A program made the translations under genes and the position numbers. From JAGNZR01 sp051648485 (GTDB lineage: Bacteria > Fusobacteriota > Fusobacteriia > Fusobacteriales > Fusobacteriaceae): a DNA stretch of 64,000 bases. The notes under the pieces were generated by a model. It did no database searches. It saw nothing but the letters and a program-made list of their open reading frames with translations, and was not told the origin of the DNA. Shown in pieces: positions 51,994 to 59,343 of the stretch. The DNA is taken from assembly GCA_051648485.1 (NCBI GenBank), contig JBOFFH010000144.1, positions 3,847 to 67,846 on the forward strand. Direction: 5' to 3'. Within the stretch, counting starts at the first letter, position 1, and each line of letters starts with the position of its first letter.

Positions 51994-53236
51994 ATTTTAC
52001 TCCTTTTTTTGTTTCAGTTACTTTAATTCCTAAATAATAAACAAACATTGTTATTATAACATTATTTATTGGGGCAATACCAGGTAAAATTTTAGCACTT
52101 ACTACTCCTGTTAACCATGCCAATATAGCCACATAGTTTATAGAAACAAACTCCATTTCTTGCATTTTTTTATATTCACCTTTATTTACAAAGAAGAAAT
52201 CACAAATAATTATAGCTCCAATCCCTGGAAGTAAAGTATTTAAAAGTGCTAACCATCCAATAAAATTGTTGTAAAGAGGAAGAGCAAAAATTGTTCCTAA
52301 AACTCCATTTATCGTTACCATTTTGCTCTTTGAAACTTTTGTTATACTTGAAAATCCCAATCCCGAAGAATAAAGAGCATTGTCATTAGTTGTCCAAATA
52401 TTAAACCCTAAAACTATTATAGCTGGAACTATTATTCCTTGAGTAAACATTACATCTGAAATATCTGAGGTTCCAAAAACTTTTCCTCCTACAGCTCCAA
52501 AAATAAACATTAAAGAATTTCCTAGAAAGAAAGCCACTACTGTACTTATTACTCCTATTTTTGAATTTTTAGCAAATCTTGAAAAATCAGCTGTTAAGCT
52601 TCCACCACTTATAAAAGAGGCAATACACATTCCTATTCCTGCCATTACTGAAATAGGAGCTACTGGTGATATACTCATCACAGCTTTTATTCCTCCGGCA
52701 TGATTTACTGCATTTATAACTGAAGTTCCACCTAAAATTGCAATACTCGGAACTGCTATGGCACTCAGTATCGTCACGGCTTTTATTCCAAAATAAGCAG
52801 TTCCTGTCATAAGGATTCCTGAGATAGCCACTATAATCTTTATATCTATATTCGGATATATTTTATTTACTGGTATTGCAAACATAGATACTCCAACTCC
52901 AAACCATCCTATTTGAGTTAACGCTAAAAGAAAAGAGCCGAGATAAGAACCTTTTTCACCAAATGAATATTTAGCCAAAATATGTGTTGAAAGACCTGTT
53001 TTAGAGCCTATGTGCCCCAGTGCTCCTGTAAATATACCTAAAATAAGATTTCCAACTAAAACTGCAAATATAAATTCTATTCCTGTAAGCCCTATTCCTA
53101 AAGTTCCACCCGTCCACATACTAGCCGAGAAAAAAGTAAATCCTAACATTATTACAAACATTGAAAACATACCTCTTCTCGACTCTATTGTTACCGCTCC
53201 GAAAGAAAAATCTAAATCTTTATTTTTTGACATCAT
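51983..53236 (-). CDS. codB: Cytosine permease CodB
   Basis: A 417-residue NCS1-family permease with about twelve helices and the typical SANMWTGGTLGIGLTG-like segment (here FFSASMWTGGTLGIGLTG) in helix 1. It imports cytosine for the following CodA. The ATG at 53236 (or the adjacent 53233) is preferred to the upstream TTG because a GGGGGG ribosome-binding site lies just before it. Only 28 nt separate the start from the attenuator T-run, with no promoter between, so expression needs readthrough. Confidence 0.94.
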   Translation of the reverse strand: MMSKNKDLDFSFGAVTIESRRGMFSMFVIMLGFTFFSASMWTGGTLGIGLTGIEFIFAVLVGNLILGIFTGALGHIGSKTGLSTHILAKYSFGEKGSYLGSFLLALTQIGWFGVGVSMFAIPVNKIYPNIDIKIIVAISGILMTGTAYFGIKAVTILSAIAVPSIAILGGTSVINAVNHAGGIKAVMSISPVAPISVMAGIGMCIASFISGGSLTADFSRFAKNSKIGVISTVVAFFLGNSLMFIFGAVGGKVFGTSDISDVMFTQGIIVPAIIVLGFNIWTTNDNALYSSGLGFSSITKVSKSKMVTINGVLGTIFALPLYNNFIGWLALLNTLLPGIGAIIICDFFFVNKGEYKKMQEMEFVSINYVAILAWLTGVVSAKILPGIAPINNVIITMFVYYLGIKVTETKKGVKYAN

Positions 53237-53263
53237 ACATCCCCCCAAGATAATATTTTGATT

Positions 53264-53316
53264 AAAAAAAAATGGAATAGAAATTACTGCTAAATTGCAG
53301 TAACTTCTATTCCATT
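53264..53316 (-). terminator. Attenuator hairpin upstream of codBA
   Basis: On the minus strand 53316-53297 pairs with 53290-53271, a 20-bp stem with a single G-U pair and a 6-nt loop, followed by a T-run (53272-53264). The loop and first base of the 3' arm contain the leader ORF stop codon TAG (53292-53290). It is the strongest intrinsic terminator in the window and stands between the promoter and codB. Confidence 0.92.
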
Positions 53317-53427
53317 ATTAAAAACAAATATATTTGATTTTTTTAAAATTTGGAAAAATAAATTTAGAGATAATAACAAAATAAAATTAAAAAATTTTAA
53401 CTTCCTTTTCTTTCTTAATCTCTTCAT
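53290..53427 (-). CDS. codBA leader peptide (45 aa), attenuation ORF
   Basis: ATG at 53427 lies 6 nt after an ideal AGGAGG. The 45 codons encode a basic N-terminus (MKRLRKKRKLK) and then a hydrophobic Phe/Leu/Ile/Asn-rich part; the RNA is a chain of U-runs immediately upstream of the terminator. The final codons form the 5' arm of the hairpin and the stop sits in its loop. E. coli pyrBI has a similarly sized leader whose translation, when RNA polymerase pauses at U-rich sites under low UTP, prevents terminator formation. The same mechanism is inferred here. The peptide itself probably has no function. Confidence 0.75.
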   Translation of the reverse strand: MKRLRKKRKLKFFNFILLLSLNLFFQILKKSNIFVFNNGIEVTAI

Positions 53428-53458
53428 TTTCTTCCTCCTTTTTTTCATACTAGTAAAA

Positions 53459-53487
53459 ATTGTATCAAAGTTTATAATACTTGTCAA
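53459..53487 (-). promoter_or_regulatory. Promoter of the codBA leader transcript
   Basis: TTGACA (53487-53482), exactly 17 bp, TACAAT (53464-53459): a near-consensus sigma-70 promoter. The predicted start near 53452 leaves about 25 nt before the leader ATG. Confidence 0.85.
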
Positions 53488-53508
53488 TATTTTTTATTTT
53501 ACTATACT
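53481..53508 (+). promoter_or_regulatory. Promoter of the DJ-1/PfpI gene, overlapping the codBA -35 box
   Basis: TTGTCA (53481-53486), 16 bp, TATACT (53503-53508). The two divergent -35 hexamers occupy the same seven bases (TTGTCAA), so the polymerase cannot bind both at once. Confidence 0.65.
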
Positions 53509-53566
53509 TTTATCTTTTTTAAAGGTAATATTAATTATGTATCATTTAAAATTTTAGGAGGTTTTT

Positions 53567-54112
53567 ATGAATAAAATTGCTGTTCTTTTGGCTGAAGGAT
53601 TTGAAACTATTGAGGCTCTTGCACCTATAGATGTTTTTAGAAGAGGAGGACTAGAAGTTACAACTGTTTCTATAACAGACAATCTTCAAGTTACTTCTTC
53701 TCAGAAAATTGAAATTCTAGCCGACACCATTATTTCTAAAGTCGACTTCAGTCAGTATTCTTTACTAGTTTTGCCTGGTGGATATCCTGGATATGTTAAT
53801 TTGAATGAAAACTCAGAAGTTCAAGAGGTTATAAAAAACTTTATTTTAAACAATAAATATATTGGTGCTATCTGTGGTGGTCCATCTGTTTTAGAAAAAT
53901 TCGAAATTTTAGAAAAAAATATTTTTACTTGCCACCATTCTTTAAAAAAATTAACTGAACATAAAAATTTCAGAAAAGAAAATGTTATTCATAGCGCTAA
54001 TTTAATAACTTCTTCAGGAGCAGGACACTCTCTAGATTTTGGTTTTGAACTAGCTAGTCTTTTCTTATCTGAAGAAAAACTATTATCAATCAAAAAAGGC
54101 ATGGAATTATAA
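53567..54112 (+). CDS. DJ-1/PfpI (ThiJ/YajL) family protein
   Basis: A 181-residue DJ-1 superfamily protein with the conserved Glu near the N-terminus (AEGFETIEALAPIDVFRR) and the nucleophilic Cys in GAICGGPSVLEK, followed by the conserved His region in the TSSGAGHSLDF segment. Relatives are annotated as YajL/ThiJ and act as glyoxalase, chaperone or deglycase; the exact role is not readable here. TAGGAGG precedes the ATG. Divergent from codBA. Confidence 0.9.
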   Translation: MNKIAVLLAEGFETIEALAPIDVFRRGGLEVTTVSITDNLQVTSSQKIEILADTIISKVDFSQYSLLVLPGGYPGYVNLNENSEVQEVIKNFILNNKYIGAICGGPSVLEKFEILEKNIFTCHHSLKKLTEHKNFRKENVIHSANLITSSGAGHSLDFGFELASLFLSEEKLLSIKKGMEL

Positions 54113-54118
54113 AAAGCA

Positions 54119-54148
54119 AAAACTCTGAAAAAAATTTCAGAGTTTTTT
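54119..54148. terminator. Bidirectional terminator after the DJ-1 gene
   Basis: AAACTCTGAAA pairs with TTTCAGAGTTT with a T-run; it separates the convergent DJ-1 and decarboxylase-arginase genes. Confidence 0.85.
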
Positions 54149-54160
54149 AATTTTTAATTA

Positions 54161-56509
54161 TTAGTTAGGATTTAAAACATAATTTGTAAGTTCATTTACA
54201 AACTCTCTAGTTTTTCCATTTTTATCATTTACCGGATTAAATTCTACTATATCCACAGAAGTTACAAAGTAATTCTTAAATATAAATTTAAATGTTTGGA
54301 ACATCTCTTCAGGAGTGAATCCGTTTCTTACTGGCGTACTTACTCCAGGAGCAAACTCAGGATCAACCGAATCTACATCAAAACTTATGTGAACTTCATC
54401 CACTTGTAAGTAATCTTTAATCTCATCTAAAATTACCTCTAAGCCTTTATGAATAACTTCGTCATAACTTATATATTTAACTCCAAGTTCATCCATAAAT
54501 TCACGTTCTTTATGATCTAAATCACGTGCTCCTAAAACTACCACATTTTTACTTTCTATTTTAGCACCTTCATAAAAACAGTTTACTAAATCACGGTCTC
54601 CATATCCTTGAAGAAGAGCCAAAGGCATTCCATGAATATTTCCAGACGTTGTTATTTCATCTGTATTCATATCCCCGTGAGCATCTATCCAGATAACTCC
54701 TATCTCTTTCTCTAATGCAACTCCAGATATACTTCCTAAAGCTATTGAATGATCTCCTCCTATTGTTATAGGACGATATCCATCTCTTACTGCTTGATTT
54801 ACTTGTTGTGCTAATTTTTCACAAGTATGCAATATCGTATTTTTATATTTTAAATTCCAATCATTGAAGTTTTCTTTTTGTTTCTCCACATCAATTATTG
54901 TCATTTCATCAAATGTATCCGGGAAATATTCTTGAAGTACATCTATTGAGAACTCAATTCCCGCTTTATTAGCACCCAAGTTCATAGGAACTCCAAACAT
55001 TACACTTTTCATTTTTTCAGTGTATATATAAACAGCATCTTCCTCTTCAATTACATTTATGTTTATTAAATCAGGGTCTTCCATGCCTTGAATATGAAGT
55101 TTAGCATCTTTCAAATCACTAATATAATCTATTGTTTCACGAGTTATACGTTCTCCTGGAACAATAATAGGAATCCCTGGAGGATAAGCCATTATCAATT
55201 CACCTGAAATTTTACCTTCACTTTCTTCAAAAAGTATTTTATTTTTTTCAGAATAGAAAGCTTCTCTTGGAATTAAAACTAATTCAGGTATAGCAGGCAT
55301 TTTTAAAAGCTCTCTATCTATTTTTCTGCCTTGCTCATAAAATCTGTTACTGATATCTTTTAATGCTGCTAAAAGTATTTCTATACTTTCTTCTGTATCT
55401 CCTATAGTTATAAGTCCCAGAACATTATAAAAATCTGAAAGTTCCATTTGAATGTTATAGTCATCTACAAGAAGTGTTTCTAATTCAAACCCTGTGATTC
55501 CCATTTCTTTAGCTGAAATAGTTATTTTTGTGGTATCAAAAGCAAAAATACCTTCACGCCCCAATATCTCTTTTCCAAAAGAATACATTCCTGGTATTCT
55601 ATTTATTTCAGCTCTTAAATAATTAGCAAGTTTTATTGTTTTATCTAACAACTCACGTCCTTCTGTAGCTATATGTCTTCTAGCACAATCTATCGATGCA
55701 AGTAGTGGATATGATGGAGATGTAGTCTGAAGTAAACTAAGTATTTGCTGCACACGATTTACATCTATTCTATCAGAATTAACATGTAATAATGACATTT
55801 GAGTCAAAGCTCCCAAAATTTTGTGGGTACTTTGTGCACACATATCTACACCAACATCTACTGCTGAAACTGGTAAATCATCATGAAAATGTAAGTGTGG
55901 CCCATGAGCCTCATCAACTATAATTGGTATATCATATGAATGAACTATATCTGTTATTTTTTTTAAATCTGTTGCTATACCATAATAAGTTGGATTTATT
56001 AACAATACAGCTTTTATATCCGGATGTTGCTTAAGCATAGTTTCTACCGTTTGAGGCTTAACACCATGAGCTATTCCCAAATTTTCATCTATCTCTGGAT
56101 TCATGTACACTGGTATAGCTCCACTTAAAGTGATTCCAGCCGATACTGATTTGTGAACATTTCTTGGCACAAGAATTTTTTCCCCAGAATTAACAACTGC
56201 CATTATCATGGTTTGAATTGCTCCTGAAGTTCCATTTACTGCAAAAAAACTCTTTTTTACTCCATAAGCATCTGCTACTAATTCTTGAGCTTCTTTTATA
56301 CAACTTTTCGGTTGATGAAGTCCGTCAACCATTTTAAAGATAGTCACATCTATTGAAAAAATTCCATTTCCCATAAATTCGTAGTATTCAGGATCTACTC
56401 CTTTTCCTCTTTTATGCCCTGGAACATGAAATGGGGTTATATCTCTTCCCGCGTATACGTCTTTTAAAGTTGAAAAAATTGGCGTTTTTTGTTGGTCTAG
56501 CTTTGACAT
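54161..56509 (-). CDS. Orn/Lys/Arg decarboxylase fused to an arginase domain
   Basis: A single 782-residue frame. Residues 1-490 are a fold-type I PLP decarboxylase of the short bacterial type: FHVPGHKRG (27-35), DEAHGPH (199-205) and PLP Lys230 in QSTHK. Residues about 498-782 are a ureohydrolase with GGDHS (584-588), DAHGDMN (609-615), SGNIHG (622-627) and SFDVDSVDP (709-717), giving all Mn2+ ligands. The N and S-G-N positions match arginases, which use them to hold the arginine carboxylate, rather than agmatinases. The pair would convert arginine to ornithine and urea, then putrescine. No frameshift or internal start signal is evident. A promoter lies about 150 bp upstream. Confidence 0.92.
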   Translation of the reverse strand: MSKLDQQKTPIFSTLKDVYAGRDITPFHVPGHKRGKGVDPEYYEFMGNGIFSIDVTIFKMVDGLHQPKSCIKEAQELVADAYGVKKSFFAVNGTSGAIQTMIMAVVNSGEKILVPRNVHKSVSAGITLSGAIPVYMNPEIDENLGIAHGVKPQTVETMLKQHPDIKAVLLINPTYYGIATDLKKITDIVHSYDIPIIVDEAHGPHLHFHDDLPVSAVDVGVDMCAQSTHKILGALTQMSLLHVNSDRIDVNRVQQILSLLQTTSPSYPLLASIDCARRHIATEGRELLDKTIKLANYLRAEINRIPGMYSFGKEILGREGIFAFDTTKITISAKEMGITGFELETLLVDDYNIQMELSDFYNVLGLITIGDTEESIEILLAALKDISNRFYEQGRKIDRELLKMPAIPELVLIPREAFYSEKNKILFEESEGKISGELIMAYPPGIPIIVPGERITRETIDYISDLKDAKLHIQGMEDPDLININVIEEEDAVYIYTEKMKSVMFGVPMNLGANKAGIEFSIDVLQEYFPDTFDEMTIIDVEKQKENFNDWNLKYKNTILHTCEKLAQQVNQAVRDGYRPITIGGDHSIALGSISGVALEKEIGVIWIDAHGDMNTDEITTSGNIHGMPLALLQGYGDRDLVNCFYEGAKIESKNVVVLGARDLDHKEREFMDELGVKYISYDEVIHKGLEVILDEIKDYLQVDEVHISFDVDSVDPEFAPGVSTPVRNGFTPEEMFQTFKFIFKNYFVTSVDIVEFNPVNDKNGKTREFVNELTNYVLNPN

Positions 56510-56665
56510 TTTACCTCCTTGGTTTAACCGTTTAATACTTAAACAGCTTTTTTTATTTTATTTTATTGACTCGTATTCTATTCTACACTATTTTATATAG
56601 AAATATCCAATTTATTATCTTTTTTTTAAAAAAATAATTTAAAATAGTTTATACAAATACGATGA

Positions 56666-56694
56666 ATTATATTGTTTTTTCAATGTTAAGTCAA
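56666..56694 (-). promoter_or_regulatory. Promoter of the decarboxylase-arginase gene
   Basis: TTGACT (56694-56689), exactly 17 bp, TATAAT (56671-56666). Confidence 0.7.
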
Positions 56695-56832
56695 TAAAAA
56701 AATCACAAAACTTATAAAAAAATAAAAAAACTAGAATTAAGTTCTAAAGTACTGAAAATTGCACTATTTATAGACGTTTAAACTTATAAAAAAAACTATA
56801 AAAAAAATATAAATAAAAAAAATATATGACGT

Positions 56833-56861
56833 TTGAATTTTATTCAAATATGTGTTATCAT
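56833..56861 (+). promoter_or_regulatory. Promoter of the SlyD-like gene with overlapping palindrome
   Basis: TTGAAT (56833-56838), 17 bp, TATCAT (56856-56861). The -35 box lies within the palindrome TTTGAAT-N3-ATTCAAA, a possible operator. Confidence 0.5.
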
Positions 56862-56903
56862 TTATTAAATCAGTAAAAAAAATTAATTAAAGGAGTGGTA
56901 ATA

Positions 56904-57392
56904 ATGAGAATAGAAGAAAATAAAGTAGTTACTTTAGATTTTAAAGTTTTTGATAACGACACACAAGAACTTTTAGAGGATACAACTGAATTAGGAGCAT
57001 TTTTCTACATTCAAGGTATCGGAGCTTTTATGGATGTTATTGAAAATGTTTTAGAAGGAAATGAAAAAGGATATACTTCAACTATCCTAGTTTCACCTGA
57101 AGAAGGATATGGAGAATATGATCCTGAGCTTGTAGATACAATGAACCGTGCTGACTTTGAAGAAGAGTTTGACGATATTTACGAAGGAATGGAATTTGTT
57201 GCTGATATGGATGATGGAACAGAGCAAAACTATGTAATTTCATCTATCGAAGATGAAAATATTACAGTAGATGGAAATCACCCGTTCTCTGGAAGAAACT
57301 TAAGATTTGAAGTTATTGTAACTGATGTTAGAGAAGCTACTGATGAAGAGTTAGAGCATGGACACGTTCACTTCCACGGGTTCGAAAATTAA
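56904..57392 (+). CDS. SlyD-like FKBP-type peptidyl-prolyl isomerase
   Basis: A 162-residue FKBP/SlyD-type protein: FKBP strands enclose an insert-in-flap domain (about 70-125), with ILVSPEEGYGEYDPELV as the most recognisable stretch. The long His/Cys tail of E. coli SlyD is replaced by a short HGHVHFHG segment (about residues 153-160), which could still bind Ni2+ or Zn2+. The ATG at 56904 is preferred because the upstream in-frame GTG overlaps the AAGGAG. It is first of three genes with rpiB and a HIT protein. Confidence 0.88.
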   Translation: MRIEENKVVTLDFKVFDNDTQELLEDTTELGAFFYIQGIGAFMDVIENVLEGNEKGYTSTILVSPEEGYGEYDPELVDTMNRADFEEEFDDIYEGMEFVADMDDGTEQNYVISSIEDENITVDGNHPFSGRNLRFEVIVTDVREATDEELEHGHVHFHGFEN

Positions 57393-57404
57393 TTTGGAGG
57401 ACAA

Positions 57405-57833
57405 ATGAAAATAGCACTTGGAGCAGATCATGGTGGATTTGAGTTAAAAAATAAAATTAAACATTATTTGGAGCTAAAAAAAATTGAAGTTATCGATTTT
57501 GGAACTAACTCTGTAGATTCAGTAGATTATCCTTCTTTTGCTAAGCTTGTAGGTAATGCTGTTGTCAATAAAGAAGCTAACTTTGGAATTTTAGTTTGTG
57601 GAACTGGAATAGGAATCTCTATTGCTGCTAATAAAATTTCTGGTGTTAGATGTGCTCTTTGCACTAATACAACTATGGCAAGACTTACTCGTGAGCACAA
57701 TGATGCCAACATTATAGCTTTTGGAGAAAGAATAATTGGAGATGTTTTAGCTTTAGAAATGGTTGAAACATTTTTAAATACAAAATTCGAAGGTGGAAGA
57801 CATTGTAGAAGAGTTTCTATGATTGAATGCTAG
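57405..57833 (+). CDS. rpiB: Ribose 5-phosphate isomerase B
   Basis: A 142-residue RpiB/LacAB-family enzyme with GADHGGFELK, the catalytic Cys region CGTGIGISIAANK and the REHNDANI segment. It interconverts ribose 5-phosphate and ribulose 5-phosphate. It lies 12 bp after the SlyD-like gene with TTGGAGG upstream and is followed 9 bp later by the HIT gene. Confidence 0.95.
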   Translation: MKIALGADHGGFELKNKIKHYLELKKIEVIDFGTNSVDSVDYPSFAKLVGNAVVNKEANFGILVCGTGIGISIAANKISGVRCALCTNTTMARLTREHNDANIIAFGERIIGDVLALEMVETFLNTKFEGGRHCRRVSMIEC

Positions 57834-57842
57834 GAGGTTTTT

Positions 57843-58184
57843 ATGAATAGTATATTTACTCGAATAATAAATCGTGAAATTCCAGCCACAATCGTTTTTG
57901 AAAATGAAAAAATTATTGCCATTAAAGATATTAATCCTGCTGCACCAGTTCATATTTTAGTTATCCCTAAAAAAGAGATACCTACTTTAAATGATATTAC
58001 ACTTGAAGATAAAGAGCTTCTAGGAGAAGTTTTTTTAGCTATAGCTGATATTGCAAAAGACTTAAAAATAGCTGACAATGGATACAGAGTGATTGCCAAT
58101 TGTAATCATCATGGAGGACAAGAAGTTTTTCATATTCACTTTCACATTTTAGCTGGTGAACCAATAGGAGCTTTAAGAACATAG
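57843..58184 (+). CDS. HIT family (HinT-like) nucleotide hydrolase
   Basis: A 113-residue histidine triad protein: CxFxxI is replaced by SIFTRIINREIPATIV at the N-terminus and the triad appears as VFHIHFHILAG near residues 96-106. HinT enzymes hydrolyse nucleoside phosphoramidates. TAGGAGG precedes the ATG; last gene of the slyD-rpiB-hit operon. Confidence 0.94.
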   Translation: MNSIFTRIINREIPATIVFENEKIIAIKDINPAAPVHILVIPKKEIPTLNDITLEDKELLGEVFLAIADIAKDLKIADNGYRVIANCNHHGGQEVFHIHFHILAGEPIGALRT

Positions 58185-58221
58185 AAAAGAGGAACCTCAA
58201 ATTTTTGAGGTTCCTCTTTTT
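58185..58221. terminator. Bidirectional terminator between HIT and Hsp20 genes
   Basis: A stem of at least 14 bp (AAAAGAGGAACCTC with its complement) around an AT-rich loop, flanked by A- and T-runs. Confidence 0.88.
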
Positions 58222-58267
58222 AATTACTGCTTTAAATTTTTAATATATTTAAAGCGACTTTCTTTTT

Positions 58268-58684
58268 TTATCCTATAGGAATTTCTTTTGAATTTTCTGG
58301 TGGCATTTCTTTTTTAGGAAGCTTAATTGCCAAAATTCCATTTTCAAAATTTGCTGTTATTTGATCGTGAAGAACATTTTTAGGTATTGCTGTTTTTCTT
58401 TCAAAAGAACTGTAACTATATTCTTTTTTTGAATATTTTTTTTCATTTTGTTCCTTTTTAGATTCACTTTTAAAAGAAATTGAAAGAAATTCATCTTCTA
58501 TTTTCACTTTCATATCTTCTTTAGCTATTCCAGGAGCACAAACCTCAACAAGATACTCTTTAGAATCTTCTGAAATATTTACTGCTGGCAATGTATTTCT
58601 TTTGAATGACTCCAGTGCTTTATTATCCTCAAATACATCCGAAATAAATCCAGAAAACCAATCATTTTTTTTTGTAAGTTGCAT
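58268..58684 (-). CDS. Hsp20/alpha-crystallin family small heat-shock protein
   Basis: A 138-residue holdase-type chaperone. The alpha-crystallin domain runs from about residue 38 to 128, with VEVCAPGIAKEDMKVKIEDE, a Lys/Glu-rich loop, and the conserved A-x-x-x-N-G-I-L motif (ANFENGILAIKLPK). The short tail carries the I-x-I/V-type IPIG. A candidate TATAAT lies about 58 bp upstream on the minus strand; no CIRCE or other heat-shock operator was found. Confidence 0.93.
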   Translation of the reverse strand: MQLTKKNDWFSGFISDVFEDNKALESFKRNTLPAVNISEDSKEYLVEVCAPGIAKEDMKVKIEDEFLSISFKSESKKEQNEKKYSKKEYSYSSFERKTAIPKNVLHDQITANFENGILAIKLPKKEMPPENSKEIPIG

Positions 58685-58856
58685 AAAAAAACCTCCTTAA
58701 TTTTTGTAATATTTTTAAATGAATTAAACAACATTCTCCCCATTATATACGGATGTGCTGAGACAATTCCTTTTTTTCTATATTTTTTTAGCTAGACATA
58801 AAAGCTATTTATAGTGTAAAATAAATTATTCAATCAGTATTTATCGAGGAGAAAAA

Positions 58857-59306
58857 ATGAAAAAGATTTTAATTTTATTTTTAATTGTATTTTCAGCTTC
58901 TTTTGGAGAAATAGAAGCTTCTATTAAGGAATTCACAAGCTACTATGACAATGGCCAACTTGAAGCAAAAGGAAAGTATATAGATGGAAAAAAAGTAGGA
59001 TTTTGGTATATTTTTGATGAAAAGGGTATTTTAAGAGAAGAAATTACTTATATTAATGAAGAAGCTCTTTTCGGAATAAAAACTTTCAATGAAAAAGGTC
59101 TGATTTCTAGTGGTGGTACTATCAAAGAAGGGGTTCAAGAGGGTAAATGGTCATTTTATGACGAACAAGGAAAACTGTTAATAATTATGGAATTTAAAAA
59201 TGGAATAAGAGATGGTATTTTTATAGCTTACTCTGAAAAAGGAGTTCCAATTGTAGTTGGTACCTTTGAAAAAAACTCTCTTAAAGAAATTCAATCTTTA
59301 AAGTAA
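58857..59306 (+). CDS. Exported MORN-like (YwqK-type) repeat protein
   Basis: A 149-residue protein with a signal peptide (about 1-17) followed by four to five repeats of the type Y-x-x-G-x-L-x-x-x-x-x-Y-x-x-G-x-x-x-G-x-W, as in MORN variant/YwqK-like proteins. Function in this family is poorly known; the antitoxin label used for some members has no support here. GAGGAG precedes the ATG, and TAGACA-N18-TAAAAT lies upstream. Ended by a bidirectional terminator. Confidence 0.82.
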   Translation: MKKILILFLIVFSASFGEIEASIKEFTSYYDNGQLEAKGKYIDGKKVGFWYIFDEKGILREEITYINEEALFGIKTFNEKGLISSGGTIKEGVQEGKWSFYDEQGKLLIIMEFKNGIRDGIFIAYSEKGVPIVVGTFEKNSLKEIQSLK

Positions 59307-59343
59307 AAAAATGAGGCTCTCTCAATTGAGGGCCTCATTTTTT
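59305..59343. terminator. Bidirectional terminator
   Basis: AAAAAATGAGGC (59305-59316) pairs with GCCTCATTTTTT (59332-59343); it separates convergent genes and overlaps the stop at 59342. Confidence 0.88.

Larger units (their letters stand above)
56510..56903. other. 394-bp AT-rich divergent intergenic region
   Basis: No coding potential or RNA gene was recognised. It holds a minus-strand promoter for the decarboxylase-arginase gene at 56694-56666, a small hairpin (GTTTAA-GTA-TTAAAC) just before that gene's ribosome-binding site, long A-runs, and a plus-strand promoter for the SlyD-like gene at 56833-56861. The decarboxylase mRNA would therefore have a 5' untranslated region of about 150 nt. 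Confidence 0.6.

Noticed and set aside
53317..53460. Purine, guanine or other metabolite riboswitch upstream of codB
   Set aside because: No conserved riboswitch core or three-way junction is visible; the region is a U-rich ORF leading into a terminator.
53290..53487. Longer 65-residue version of the codBA leader ORF
   Set aside because: Its upstream starts lie within or before the predicted promoter, so they would not be in the transcript.
54161..56509. Two genes artificially merged by a sequence error
   Set aside because: No stop, frame change or internal ribosome-binding site occurs near the domain junction at about residue 490, and the linker continues smoothly.
58685..58856. CIRCE/HrcA or other heat-shock operator upstream of hsp20
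   Set aside because: No TTAGCACTC-N9-GAGTGCTAA-type element was found; only a short TAGCT-N9-AGCTA inverted repeat that fits chance.
58857..59306. MORN-like protein as the antitoxin of a toxin-antitoxin pair
   Set aside because: It has a signal peptide, no toxin gene is adjacent and the neighbours on both sides are separated by terminators.
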